From: CAG-217 sp963605415
GTDB lineage: Bacteria > Bacillota > Clostridia > Oscillospirales > Acutalibacteraceae
Assembly (NCBI GenBank): GCA_963605415.1
Contig: CAVCUL010000003.1
Span: forward strand, 1 to 64,000
Length of the DNA: 64,000 nucleotides
Direction of reading: 5' to 3'
The position numbers and the translations under genes are program-made. How positions within the stretch are numbered: the stretch's first letter is position 1; the number at the start of each line of letters is the position of its first letter. A model generated the notes under the pieces. The model did not search any database. It was not told the origin of the DNA and saw nothing but the letters and a program-made list of their open reading frames with translations. This document shows positions 34,448-42,557 of the stretch, in pieces.

Positions 34448-35434
34448 TCAGCGAAACAGCCAGCAGGTATTCATCATTTTTTGCAACAGATCAAAATAGG
34501 TCCACCCAAGCGCACGGGCGGCGATCATGGTTAAGCAGTCCTGATCTAACCGATGGGGCCGCACTGCACCGGTAATATTGGGTTTGGGGTTGTAGTCGAA
34601 AATAAAATATTTGCCGCTGTCATCGGCACGGCAGTCAACGCGAGAGAGCGCCCGCAGACCCAGCGGCTCCACCGTTTGGCGGCAGGCGTCAACGATAGCT
34701 TCCAATTCCAGACTGTCGGTAGGCACAGCCTTGCTGTTTTCGCTCACCGGCACATCGCCGTTATAGGGGGCAATACCGTCCCGGTGCTGATACCGGGCCA
34801 CCACCGGCAGGCAGGTGCCGTCCGGAAAGACGGAAAGGGTGATCTCCTGCCCGTTCAGGTACGGCTCCACCATCAGCCGATCGCCATAAATTTTTGCCGC
34901 TAATTCGGACGCTATTGCGGTTTCCAGCGCCGTTTGGTCACTGCACCGCACCACGCCCTGGCTGCCGCGGCCGCGAATGGGTTTCAGCACGCAAGGGTAG
35001 GGGCCTTTATAATCGGCGGCGGATTGCACGATGGTGTCCTCCACCACCGGCAGACCCAGTGCTGCCAGCTTGCGATTGGTGGCGTATTTATCGTCCAGCG
35101 CGTCCATAGCGGACGGGTCCTGGCCGATCAGGTATAAGCCATGTCCACGGAACTGCTGTACCGGGTGGGTGGCGTGCAGCACCGTATTCAGCCATAAGGT
35201 GTCTGCGCCGGCGTCCAGGGCGGCCTGTATGCCGTATGCGGTGTCCGGGAAGACCCAGTCCAGGTCTATTTTTATATCCGGCGCTTTGGCCGGTGTGATC
35301 ACTTCTACGCCGTTCTCGGCAAGGCAGCAGGCCATATCTGCGCCACTGTCCGCATAGCCGGTGGGCTTTCGCGGTTTGCGTATGCCATCGATGGCCGGTG
35401 GCTCGCTTTTTTGATACAAAATTGCCAGTTTCAT
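34448..35434 (-). CDS. ATP-grasp enzyme, D-Ala-D-Ala ligase-like
   Basis: 328 residues. An N-terminal Rossmann-like part is followed by ATP-grasp elements: DDKYATNRKLAALGLPV, CVLKPIRGRGSQGVV (ATP-binding loop, near 148), MVEPYLNGQEITLSV and the metal site FIFDYNPKPN. It resembles D-alanine-D-alanine ligases and related peptide ligases but lacks clear Ddl-specific substrate loops, so a non-canonical carboxylate-amine ligase is as likely. It is monocistronic, convergent with the epimerase gene. Confidence 0.78.
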   Translation of the reverse strand: MKLAILYQKSEPPAIDGIRKPRKPTGYADSGADMACCLAENGVEVITPAKAPDIKIDLDWVFPDTAYGIQAALDAGADTLWLNTVLHATHPVQQFRGHGLYLIGQDPSAMDALDDKYATNRKLAALGLPVVEDTIVQSAADYKGPYPCVLKPIRGRGSQGVVRCSDQTALETAIASELAAKIYGDRLMVEPYLNGQEITLSVFPDGTCLPVVARYQHRDGIAPYNGDVPVSENSKAVPTDSLELEAIVDACRQTVEPLGLRALSRVDCRADDSGKYFIFDYNPKPNITGAVRPHRLDQDCLTMIAARALGWTYFDLLQKMMNTCWLFR

Positions 35435-35456
35435 TTTATCGCTTCCTTACGCCCTC

Positions 35457-35485
35457 ATAGTAGCACAAACCTTTTCTTTTGTAAA
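35457..35485 (-). promoter_or_regulatory. Promoter of the ATP-grasp gene
   Basis: Minus-strand TTTACA, 17-bp spacer, TACTAT. Confidence 0.55.
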
Positions 35486-35535
35486 TAAGTAGACAAAAAT
35501 ATTTATCATCGTCTGATAACGGCGGCAAAACCCGG

Positions 35536-35564
35536 TTGCCAATCGGCGAATTTGGTAGTATAAT
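35536..35564 (+). promoter_or_regulatory. Promoter of the rhodanese-TtcA gene
   Basis: TTGCCA, 17-bp spacer, TATAAT. Confidence 0.65.
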
Positions 35565-35596
35565 AGCGGGGAAGTTTTAAGACAGGACGAGAGCGT

Positions 35597-36730
35597 ATGA
35601 AAGAACAAATCACCATTGAGGAACTGCTGGCGCTTGAGCCGGGCAGTTACCTGCTTTACGATATGCGGGATCGTTATTCCTTTGATTACGGCGCCATTCC
35701 CGGCGCAGAGCATAAGGAACAGGCGGCGATCTTAGAAGGGTTGGATACGCTCCCCAAGGACAAGCCGGTGATCATCTGCTGCAAAAGCGGTCTGCTTAGT
35801 GACGCGGTTGCAGAGGAGCTGCGCACCCACGGTGTGCAGGCCATGAATTTGCGGGGCGGCTATTACGGCTACCTGATGCAAAGCCTGCATTGTGAGGCGG
35901 ACAAGACAAAGGAAGTACAGCACAGCATTCACAAGAAATTTCATAAGGAGATCTGGAGCCGATTTACCGCTGCGCTGGACGAATACCAACTGCTGCAACC
36001 GGGGGACAAGGTAGCCGTTTGTATCAGCGGCGGCAAGGACAGTATGCTGATGGCGCTGCTGTTCCAGGAGCTGCAAAAGCACAGCCGCTTTCCCTTTGAG
36101 GTGATGTATCTGGTGATGGACCCGGGATACAGTCCCAAGAACCGGGAGGTGATCGAGCGCAACGCCCGCATCTTAGGCCTGCCCATTACCGTGTTTGAGA
36201 CGGATATTTTCTCTTCCGTTTTGCATATTGAAAAATCACCCTGCTATATCTGTGCGCGTATGCGCCGGGGGCATTTGTACAACAAGGCCAAGGAACTGGG
36301 CTGTAACAAGATCGCCCTGGGCCATCACTATGATGATGTGATCGAGACCATCTTAATGGGTATGCTGTACGGCGGCCAGGTACAGACCATGATGCCAAAG
36401 CTGCACAGCACCAACTTTGCCGGTATGGAGCTGATCCGTCCGCTGTATTTGGTGCGGGAGAGCAGCATTGAGCACTGGCGGGATTATAACGGTCTGCACT
36501 TTATCCAGTGCGCCTGCAAGTTTACGGACACTTGCACCTCCTGCAATCCGGACAATACCTCTAAGCGCAAGCGTACCAAGGAGCTGATCCAAATGCTCCA
36601 TGCAGAAAGCCCCCAGGTGGAGAGCAACATCTTCCGCAGTGTGGAGCATGTGAATATTGACACGGTGATCGGCTATAAGCAGCACGGTCAGCTGCACTCG
36701 TTCCTGGACACCTACGACGAAACAGAATGA
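35597..36730 (+). CDS. Rhodanese-TtcA fusion (tRNA 2-thiocytidine-type sulfurtransferase)
   Basis: 377 residues in two parts. A rhodanese domain (1-95) carries the sulfur-accepting Cys in IICCKSGLLSD near 60. A TtcA/TilS-type PP-loop ATPase (about 115-377) has CISGGKDSMLMALLF near 137, then a C-x2-C (CYICARMRRG), GHHYDDVIETILM and a late CTSC. TtcA enzymes are [4Fe-4S] proteins that thiolate cytidine 32 of tRNA. Fusing the sulfur donor to the tRNA-thiolating enzyme suggests direct persulfide transfer. Confidence 0.88.
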   Translation: MKEQITIEELLALEPGSYLLYDMRDRYSFDYGAIPGAEHKEQAAILEGLDTLPKDKPVIICCKSGLLSDAVAEELRTHGVQAMNLRGGYYGYLMQSLHCEADKTKEVQHSIHKKFHKEIWSRFTAALDEYQLLQPGDKVAVCISGGKDSMLMALLFQELQKHSRFPFEVMYLVMDPGYSPKNREVIERNARILGLPITVFETDIFSSVLHIEKSPCYICARMRRGHLYNKAKELGCNKIALGHHYDDVIETILMGMLYGGQVQTMMPKLHSTNFAGMELIRPLYLVRESSIEHWRDYNGLHFIQCACKFTDTCTSCNPDNTSKRKRTKELIQMLHAESPQVESNIFRSVEHVNIDTVIGYKQHGQLHSFLDTYDETE

Positions 36731-36745
36731 AAAATATAAAATGAA

Positions 36746-36774
36746 CCCCGGAGCACAAAACTCCGGGGCTTTTG
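36746..36774. terminator. Terminator between ttcA-like and hppA genes
   Basis: CCCCGGAG, 7-nt loop, CTCCGGGG, then CTTTTG. It serves the plus-strand gene and may also serve the convergent pyrophosphatase gene. Confidence 0.8.
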
Positions 36775-36787
36775 CATCTGGTTAATC

Positions 36788-38830
36788 TTAGAAGTTCAGC
36801 AGACCTGCGCCGCCGTTGACAGCCATAAAGGCAGAGGAGAACACCAAGGATACAATGGTCATCAGCTTGATGAGAATATTGATGGACGGGCCGGAGGTGT
36901 CCTTAAAGGGATCGCCTACCGTGTCGCCCACCACAGCAGCCTTATGGGCTTCAGAGCCTTTGCCGCCGTCTTCCAGACCCTCAATGTACTTCTTGGCATT
37001 GTCCCAGGCACCGCCGCTGTTGGCCATAAAGATCGCCATCATTACGCCGCTGACCAGTGCTCCGGCCAGCAAACCGCCCAAACTCTCAACCCCCAGCAGG
37101 AAGCCCACCAGCAGGGGAGCCACTACTGCCATAATACCGGGCAGGATCATCTCTTTCAGCGCGGCGGTGGTGGAGATAGACACACACTTGGTGTAGTCCG
37201 GCTTTTCCGTACCCTTCAAGATACCGGGCTTTTCCCGGAACTGGCGGCGCACTTCTTCGATCATCTTGTTAGCCGCCTTGCCCACGGAACTCATGGTAAA
37301 GGCCGAGAACAGGAAGGGGAGCATACCGCCCAGGAACAGGCCGACCACCACTTTGGCATCCAAAATGCTCATGCCGCCGTCAGTAATATTGGTAGTCTCT
37401 GCAAAGGAGGCAAACAGCGCCAGTGCCGTTAAAGCAGCCGAGCCGATGGCAAAGCCTTTGCCTACCGCAGCTGTGGTGTTGCCCACACTATCCAGCTTAT
37501 CGGTGATTTTGCGCACAGAACTGTCCAGGTTGCTCATCTCAGCAATACCGCCGGCATTGTCCGCAATGGGACCGTAAGCGTCTACCGCCACGGTGATCCC
37601 TGTGGTGGACAGCATACCTACGGCAGCCAGCGCAATACCGTACAGACCAAGGAATTTGTAAGACGCCAAAATACCCACGGCGATAAACAGCACCGGAATA
37701 GCAGTGGAGCGCATACCAACGCTCATACCGCTGATAATGTTGGTGGCTGCGCCGGTTTTGGAGCTCTCCGCAATTTCTTTTACGGCCTTATAGTGATCTG
37801 ATGTGTAGATCTCCGTCAGCTTGCCGATAGCGGTGCCTACAATCAGACCGCACAGCACACACCAAAAGCCGTTCATGGTGTTTAGCATAAAATGACTTAG
37901 TGCCGCGGCGGCAATAATCACCAACGCTGTCGCGGTGTATTCCCCACGGTTCAGGGCGCGCTGCGGGTCGGTGCCGTCCTTGGCACGCACAAAGAAAGTG
38001 GCGATCACAGAGCCAAGAATGCCTACGCCGCACAACACCAGCGGGAAAATGGCCGCATACAGCTGATTGCTAACCGCGGTAGCTGCAAAGGCCAGTGTAA
38101 TGGCCGAGATAATGGAGCCTACATAGCTTTCAAACAAATCGGCACCCATGCCGGCTACGTCACCCACATTGTCGCCCACATTGTCTGCAATGGTGGCCGG
38201 ATTACGGGGGTCATCCTCCGGAATACCAGCCTCTACTTTACCCACCAAATCAGCGCCTACATCCGCAGCCTTGGTATAAATACCGCCGCCAACGCGGGCA
38301 AACAAAGCGATAGAAGACGCACCCAAACTAAAACCGGTAAGAATATTCAGCGCAGAAGTGTCACTGACCAGATCGTATCTGCTATTTAGAAACAAAAAGA
38401 TCAGCCCAACACCGATCACGCCCAGACCCACCACGGACAGACCCATAACGGCGCCGCCGCTAAAGGCAATTTTCAGTGCCTTATTCATACCTCGCTCACG
38501 GGCAGCATTGGCGGTACGCACATTGGCCTTAGTGGCCACGGTCATACCGAAATATCCGGCCAAAGTAGAGAACAACGCACCGATGACAAAACATACGGCG
38601 GTTAGCCAGTTAATGACCAAGCCAATTACAAAAAACAGCACCAAGGCAAAAATAATTAAAATTCGATATTCGGCAAACAGAAAGGCACGGGCACCGGTAG
38701 AAATGGCGTTGGCAATCTCTTTCATTTTGGCATTGCCTGCGTCCTTTTTACGAATATAGTGGGCAGTGTACAGCGCAAACAGCAGCGCCACCAAACCGCA
38801 CACAGGCACAAGGTATAATAACTTTTCCAT
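36788..38830 (-). CDS. hppA: Membrane-bound ion-translocating pyrophosphatase
   Basis: 680 residues and about 16 membrane helices. It hydrolyses PPi to pump H+ or Na+. The PPi/Mg site reads GGIYTKAADVGADLVGKVEA near 200 with NVGDNVGDVAG. The NTTAAVGKGFAIGSAALTALA segment has Ala rather than Lys at the K+-determining site, which marks the K+-dependent subfamily; many of its anaerobe members pump Na+. GGGAGAGG precedes the ATG at 38830, and the 30-residue in-frame extension upstream lacks family similarity. Confidence 0.95.
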   Translation of the reverse strand: MEKLLYLVPVCGLVALLFALYTAHYIRKKDAGNAKMKEIANAISTGARAFLFAEYRILIIFALVLFFVIGLVINWLTAVCFVIGALFSTLAGYFGMTVATKANVRTANAARERGMNKALKIAFSGGAVMGLSVVGLGVIGVGLIFLFLNSRYDLVSDTSALNILTGFSLGASSIALFARVGGGIYTKAADVGADLVGKVEAGIPEDDPRNPATIADNVGDNVGDVAGMGADLFESYVGSIISAITLAFAATAVSNQLYAAIFPLVLCGVGILGSVIATFFVRAKDGTDPQRALNRGEYTATALVIIAAAALSHFMLNTMNGFWCVLCGLIVGTAIGKLTEIYTSDHYKAVKEIAESSKTGAATNIISGMSVGMRSTAIPVLFIAVGILASYKFLGLYGIALAAVGMLSTTGITVAVDAYGPIADNAGGIAEMSNLDSSVRKITDKLDSVGNTTAAVGKGFAIGSAALTALALFASFAETTNITDGGMSILDAKVVVGLFLGGMLPFLFSAFTMSSVGKAANKMIEEVRRQFREKPGILKGTEKPDYTKCVSISTTAALKEMILPGIMAVVAPLLVGFLLGVESLGGLLAGALVSGVMMAIFMANSGGAWDNAKKYIEGLEDGGKGSEAHKAAVVGDTVGDPFKDTSGPSINILIKLMTIVSLVFSSAFMAVNGGAGLLNF

Positions 38831-38888
38831 AAACAACCTCTCCCGGTCCGAATTCCGGCAATGCCGGGAATTCATGTACTTTAATTTA

Positions 38889-38917
38889 TTTTTACCATAC
38901 TTGTACAAAAAAGTCAA
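38889..38917 (-). promoter_or_regulatory. Promoter of hppA
   Basis: Minus-strand TTGACT, 17-bp spacer, TAAAAA. Confidence 0.6.
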
Positions 38918-39035
38918 CAAACAAAATCGGTCATATGCAGTAATTATTGTTCATGTTAGACAAAATTATACAAAATCGGTGGTATAATTGTATAAGCATT
39001 CAATCGAACAGAAAGATTTCCGACTTCTATGCATA

Positions 39036-39068
39036 AAAAAACAGCACAGAAAATCTGTACTGTTTTTA
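39036..39068 (-). terminator. Terminator of the sugar transporter gene
   Basis: Minus strand: AAAACAGTACAGA, short loop, TCTGTGCTGTTTT with a T tail. It is nearly symmetric, so it may also work on the plus strand. The region 38920-39035 holds no gene. Confidence 0.75.
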
Positions 39069-39092
39069 CCACTATAAAATTGGATGCTGGTC

Positions 39093-40610
39093 TCAATCAG
39101 CAGCTTTTTCATTTTGCTCCTGCAAACGAGCCGCACGCTTCTCAGCCAGTTCTACGATCATCTGCTGCTGTAAATCGCCATGAATATTATAGAACAGGAA
39201 AGACAGACCGTAAAGGCCGCGAGCCAAGCCGGGCAGAATACAGAACACAGCCCAAATACCGGACAGGATCCCGGGATCCGTCTGGGGCACAGCGTTGCCC
39301 AGAGAGTCGGTCAGGGGAATGTAGTTGATCCAGGTCAGCACCATACCGGACAGCCAGGAAGTAATGGAGATAGCCAGCTTGGTGAAATAACCCTGCACGG
39401 TGGTTACCAGTGCCTCGTTACGCAGGCCATGTTTCCATTCCATATAGTCCAGCGCTTCTGCTGTCAGGATGGGGTTGACGACCTGAATGACTTTATTAGG
39501 CAGACCGCAAATGGTTAGGCCAAAGACCACCCAAATGAAGTTGAGAATTCTGTGGTCGGAGAAAGTCTGGCCAAAGGGGTGGTAACCGATAAAGAACAGG
39601 GTGAAGTAAGCCACACCGCCGAACACGCCTGCCAGGATAGCGGTTACACGGGCACCCATCTTTTTTACCATTTTGGCGGCCATGGGCACCATCAGGTAGT
39701 TGGGAATACCGGTAAACAGGCCGCAGATGGTCTGGTTCATAATTGCGCCGGTATTGTTCAGCCAGAAATACTGCTCAGAAGAACCGCCCACGGCCTTAAA
39801 GTTGTTGAAGAAATCGGATAGAATGATGGCAAACAGGGGACGGTTGGAGAAGATCTCTTTAATGGACTGGAGAATAGATGTCTCGTTCATCTCCTCACGG
39901 CTCATCAACGGCACTCGCTCCCGCATATTGAAGAACCCAAACACCGAGAACCCGGCGCAAAGAATCAGCATACAGTAGGCAAAGCCGGTGTACACGCCCT
40001 GCATGGTAATGTTCTTGTTGATTTTCGGCAGCAGCTGTACAAACACAGGGACAAGCGAGGGCAGCCAGGTACCAAACAGCTCAAAGAACTTGGTTGTGGT
40101 GATCAAATTATTTCGCTCGTCATTATTTGGCGTGATGTTGTAGACAAGCAGCCAGTAGGCGCCAAAGTAGCTCATGCCCAGGCCGTACAGCAAGATACCC
40201 ACGGCAGACCAAATGATCTTCTGCGTAGAGTTCAGGTCCGGGGCGGTAAACATCATATATCCGCCAATGAGCCACATGGGCAACGACAGAATTAAGAACG
40301 GCCGAATACGCCCCCAGCGGGTGCGGGTACGGTCAATAATCAGTCCGCTGATGGTATCGTCCGCCGCGTCGTAAATCGAGGCAAACAAGTTAATATTTGC
40401 ATAGGCGGTTGTATTCAGCTTTAAGAACTGAATCATGAAGAATTCCTTGAACGCACTTGTAAACTGATCCAGGTTCTTCTTACCGAAATTCACCAGCACA
40501 AAGGCGGCAATCTCCTTTGGCGAAAGGTAGCGTTTTTTGGTATACGCCAGCTTTTCCAATTCTTCCAGTTCAGACGCATTCAGCTGCTGAGACTCGACTT
40601 TTTCTGCCAA
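39093..40610 (-). CDS. GPH-family (MelB-type) sugar:cation symporter
   Basis: 505 residues and about 12 membrane helices. The MelB-type loop DAADDTISGLIIDRTRTRWGRIRPF near residue 85 has the cation-site Asp pair. The family imports glycosides, pentosides or hexuronides with H+ or Na+. A GH51 arabinofuranosidase 5 kb downstream makes an arabinoside or oligoxyloside substrate plausible, but that is inference. The start is a TTG (40608-40610) preceded by GAGGGA. Confidence 0.88.
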   Translation of the reverse strand: MAEKVESQQLNASELEELEKLAYTKKRYLSPKEIAAFVLVNFGKKNLDQFTSAFKEFFMIQFLKLNTTAYANINLFASIYDAADDTISGLIIDRTRTRWGRIRPFLILSLPMWLIGGYMMFTAPDLNSTQKIIWSAVGILLYGLGMSYFGAYWLLVYNITPNNDERNNLITTTKFFELFGTWLPSLVPVFVQLLPKINKNITMQGVYTGFAYCMLILCAGFSVFGFFNMRERVPLMSREEMNETSILQSIKEIFSNRPLFAIILSDFFNNFKAVGGSSEQYFWLNNTGAIMNQTICGLFTGIPNYLMVPMAAKMVKKMGARVTAILAGVFGGVAYFTLFFIGYHPFGQTFSDHRILNFIWVVFGLTICGLPNKVIQVVNPILTAEALDYMEWKHGLRNEALVTTVQGYFTKLAISITSWLSGMVLTWINYIPLTDSLGNAVPQTDPGILSGIWAVFCILPGLARGLYGLSFLFYNIHGDLQQQMIVELAEKRAARLQEQNEKAAD

Positions 40611-40659
40611 AATTTTCCCTCATTTCAGGGCCGTAGCCCAACAAAATCATAACGATATA

Positions 40660-40688
40660 ATTTTAGCATAAGAACTACGCCAAATCAA
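40660..40688 (-). promoter_or_regulatory. Promoter of the GPH symporter gene
   Basis: Minus-strand TTGATT, 17-bp spacer, TAAAAT. Confidence 0.6.
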
Positions 40689-40780
40689 CACCTTTTTCTG
40701 TACAAAAGTGACAAGATAATGTACGATACGAAACGGTGTGTAACATTTCTTTCAGCTTTTGTTTTTTGGCGGCAATTCTA

Positions 40781-40809
40781 TTGACAACCGGGACCAAACA
40801 TTATAAAAT
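40781..40809 (+). promoter_or_regulatory. Promoter of the zinc-ribbon membrane protein gene
   Basis: TTGACA, 17-bp spacer, TAAAAT. Confidence 0.65.
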
Positions 40810-40906
40810 ATTTTGGTGAATATGAATGACTGTTACCGGTTTTGATCGGCGATTTTTATTCATTCGTCACAGATACCCGCGCCACGGCGCCGAAAGGATG
40901 TAGACT

Positions 40907-41833
40907 ATGGCATCGACCTGCCCCAACTGCGGCAAGAAATTGCATTTTTGGAACATTAAGGCGGAGTGCTCCGCCTGCGGTGTGAGTATTCCCAACTATA
41001 ACTGGGAGGCCAGACTGGAGGAAGACAACCGCAATGCAGAACACGCCTTTGGCGTTTTTAATCGCACGCTCAGTCGTATGGCCTATTCCATGTGGGGCAC
41101 TAAGCTGCGCATCGCCCGTCTTGTACTAACCTTTTTACCGGCTGTGGGCTTTATTTTGCCCTGGGCGCAGATCAAAGGCACCGGCTCCAGTTTTGTGCTG
41201 AGTATTCTTGCTTTTGACGGTAGCAAATCGCTGATTGACTTTTTCAAGTCATTTTTTGGAGATACCGGGCTGTTTACCACCACCATGGGTATGGAGGGCT
41301 ACAGCGGTACAGTGACCCTGGGGGTTATCGGTTATCTGTTGTTTTTGCTCAGCGCACTGTTTATTGTGATTGCATTCTTTATGGTATTGATTCGCTGTAA
41401 GAATTCCAAAACGAAAACCACAATTATATTTGACACATTGTCCATCGCAGCTTCTGTTGCCGCCGTTGTCTGTTTTATCGTAGGCGGTCAGCGGGGCGCA
41501 GATCTGGGGGCGTTCAGCTTCGGCGGTAATGCCGCTTATGCGCCTGGCGGCTCCGTTTGTTGGGGCTATTTTGCAGCACTATTTCTGCTGCTGGTGGCTA
41601 CCGGTATGAACATCGCCGTTGTTAAGGCGCCAGCCAAATCCGACGAACAACTGGAGAATGAGCGCCTGGCTCGTGTGGCTGCTAAGGAAGAAAAAGAACG
41701 CCTGGCAGATGAAAAGCGTGAACTGGAACGGGTGCAGGCTGCCCAAAAAGCCCAGGAGGAAGAAAAAGCCAAGGTGGAGGAAGCCAAGCGCAAGCTGGCT
41801 GCTAAGGCAGAAAAGCGCAAGAACAAGAAATAA
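40907..41833 (+). CDS. Zinc-ribbon membrane protein with charged C-terminal coiled coil
   Basis: 308 residues, not assigned to a named family. An N-terminal zinc ribbon (CPNCGKKLHFWNIKAECSACG) is followed by four hydrophobic segments (about 65-85, 130-165, 175-195, 215-235). The last 70 residues are almost wholly Ala, Lys and Glu (LARVAAKEEKERLADEKREL onward) and should form a long helix. The layout suggests a membrane protein with two cytoplasmic ends. The AAAGGATG site precedes the ATG. It is alone, with its own promoter and terminator. Confidence 0.75.
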   Translation: MASTCPNCGKKLHFWNIKAECSACGVSIPNYNWEARLEEDNRNAEHAFGVFNRTLSRMAYSMWGTKLRIARLVLTFLPAVGFILPWAQIKGTGSSFVLSILAFDGSKSLIDFFKSFFGDTGLFTTTMGMEGYSGTVTLGVIGYLLFLLSALFIVIAFFMVLIRCKNSKTKTTIIFDTLSIAASVAAVVCFIVGGQRGADLGAFSFGGNAAYAPGGSVCWGYFAALFLLLVATGMNIAVVKAPAKSDEQLENERLARVAAKEEKERLADEKRELERVQAAQKAQEEEKAKVEEAKRKLAAKAEKRKNKK

Positions 41834-41840
41834 GCAAACG

Positions 41841-41888
41841 GGAGCGGCAGAGCTGCGGCGGATCGGCCGGGACTGCGGCTCCTTTTTT
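41841..41888 (+). terminator. Terminator after the zinc-ribbon gene
   Basis: GGAGC-G-GCAG pairs with CTGC-G-GCTCC around a 22-nt loop, followed by six T. Confidence 0.65.
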
Positions 41889-41894
41889 GTTGCC

Positions 41895-41923
41895 TTGACC
41901 GTCAAAGGCGGTTTTGGTATAAT
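41895..41923 (+). promoter_or_regulatory. Promoter of the small membrane protein and OYE-type reductase genes
   Basis: TTGACC, 17-bp spacer, TATAAT. Transcription starts after the ATG at 41926, so that codon is not used. Confidence 0.75.
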
Positions 41924-41955
41924 AAATGAAAGACTATATAATATGGAGTGATACG

Positions 41956-42528
41956 ATGGCAGATGAAAATCAGGCGCTGACCACGGCAGTGGAGAAGAAA
42001 GCGAAAATAAAGAAAAAGCGCACCCCAAAGCAAAAGGGAATTATTGCCGCTGTGGTGGTGGCCGTTGTAGTCTTGCTGGTTGGCATTGCCGGCTATGTGG
42101 TGACGCATATGAACAACTACGGCTTCTACAACAAGTTGGTGGTAACCCTGGCACCGGACAAAATCGAGGATTACGGCAAGACCTTTTATATTAAAGTAAA
42201 CCCGGACTACGACCAAAAAGAAGCACCGAATGAGCCAATGTTTATCTGCTATTATCTGGACGATAACGGCAAGGAAGTAGATTTGCCCAGCGGCACCTAC
42301 AAAGAGGACGGCCACAACGGCCAGGTGCTGATCGCATTCCTTGGCAAGGTTGCCGAAAAGGTTGACGCCATCCAAAAAGCAGTGACCATTACTGTTTGGG
42401 TACTGGTGGGTATCGCTGTATGCGTGCTGATCTATATTTGGTATCGACTGGACGCCCGCTATGAGGAACGGCAAAAGCTGGCTGCCCACGGCGGCAAAGA
42501 AATTGACAAAAAGAAGCGCAAAAAATAA
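41956..42528 (+). CDS. Uncharacterised protein with two membrane helices
   Basis: 190 residues. A basic N-terminus (KKAKIKKKRTPKQKG) precedes a membrane helix at about 32-53, then an extracytoplasmic domain of about 85 residues (APDKIEDYGKTFYIKVNPDY and GKEVDLPSGTYKEDG), a second helix near 142-160 and a Lys-rich tail. No family was recognised. GGAGTGA lies 6 nt before ATG 41956. It is 29 nt upstream of the OYE-type gene and probably co-transcribed. Confidence 0.72.
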   Translation: MADENQALTTAVEKKAKIKKKRTPKQKGIIAAVVVAVVVLLVGIAGYVVTHMNNYGFYNKLVVTLAPDKIEDYGKTFYIKVNPDYDQKEAPNEPMFICYYLDDNGKEVDLPSGTYKEDGHNGQVLIAFLGKVAEKVDAIQKAVTITVWVLVGIAVCVLIYIWYRLDARYEERQKLAAHGGKEIDKKKRKK

Positions 42529-42557
42529 GTCTGCCAGCAGCAGAGTGAGGTTTGCTT

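Noticed and set aside
38962..38972. ATTATACAAAA, identical to one dif-like arm, upstream of hppA
   Set aside because: It lacks the partner arm at the right spacing; the bases are common in AT-rich promoter DNA.
38983..39068. TATAAT at 38983 followed by a terminator-like hairpin, a possible small RNA
   Set aside because: No acceptable -35 hexamer lies 16-18 bp upstream, and the hairpin is already explained as the end of the GPH symporter gene.
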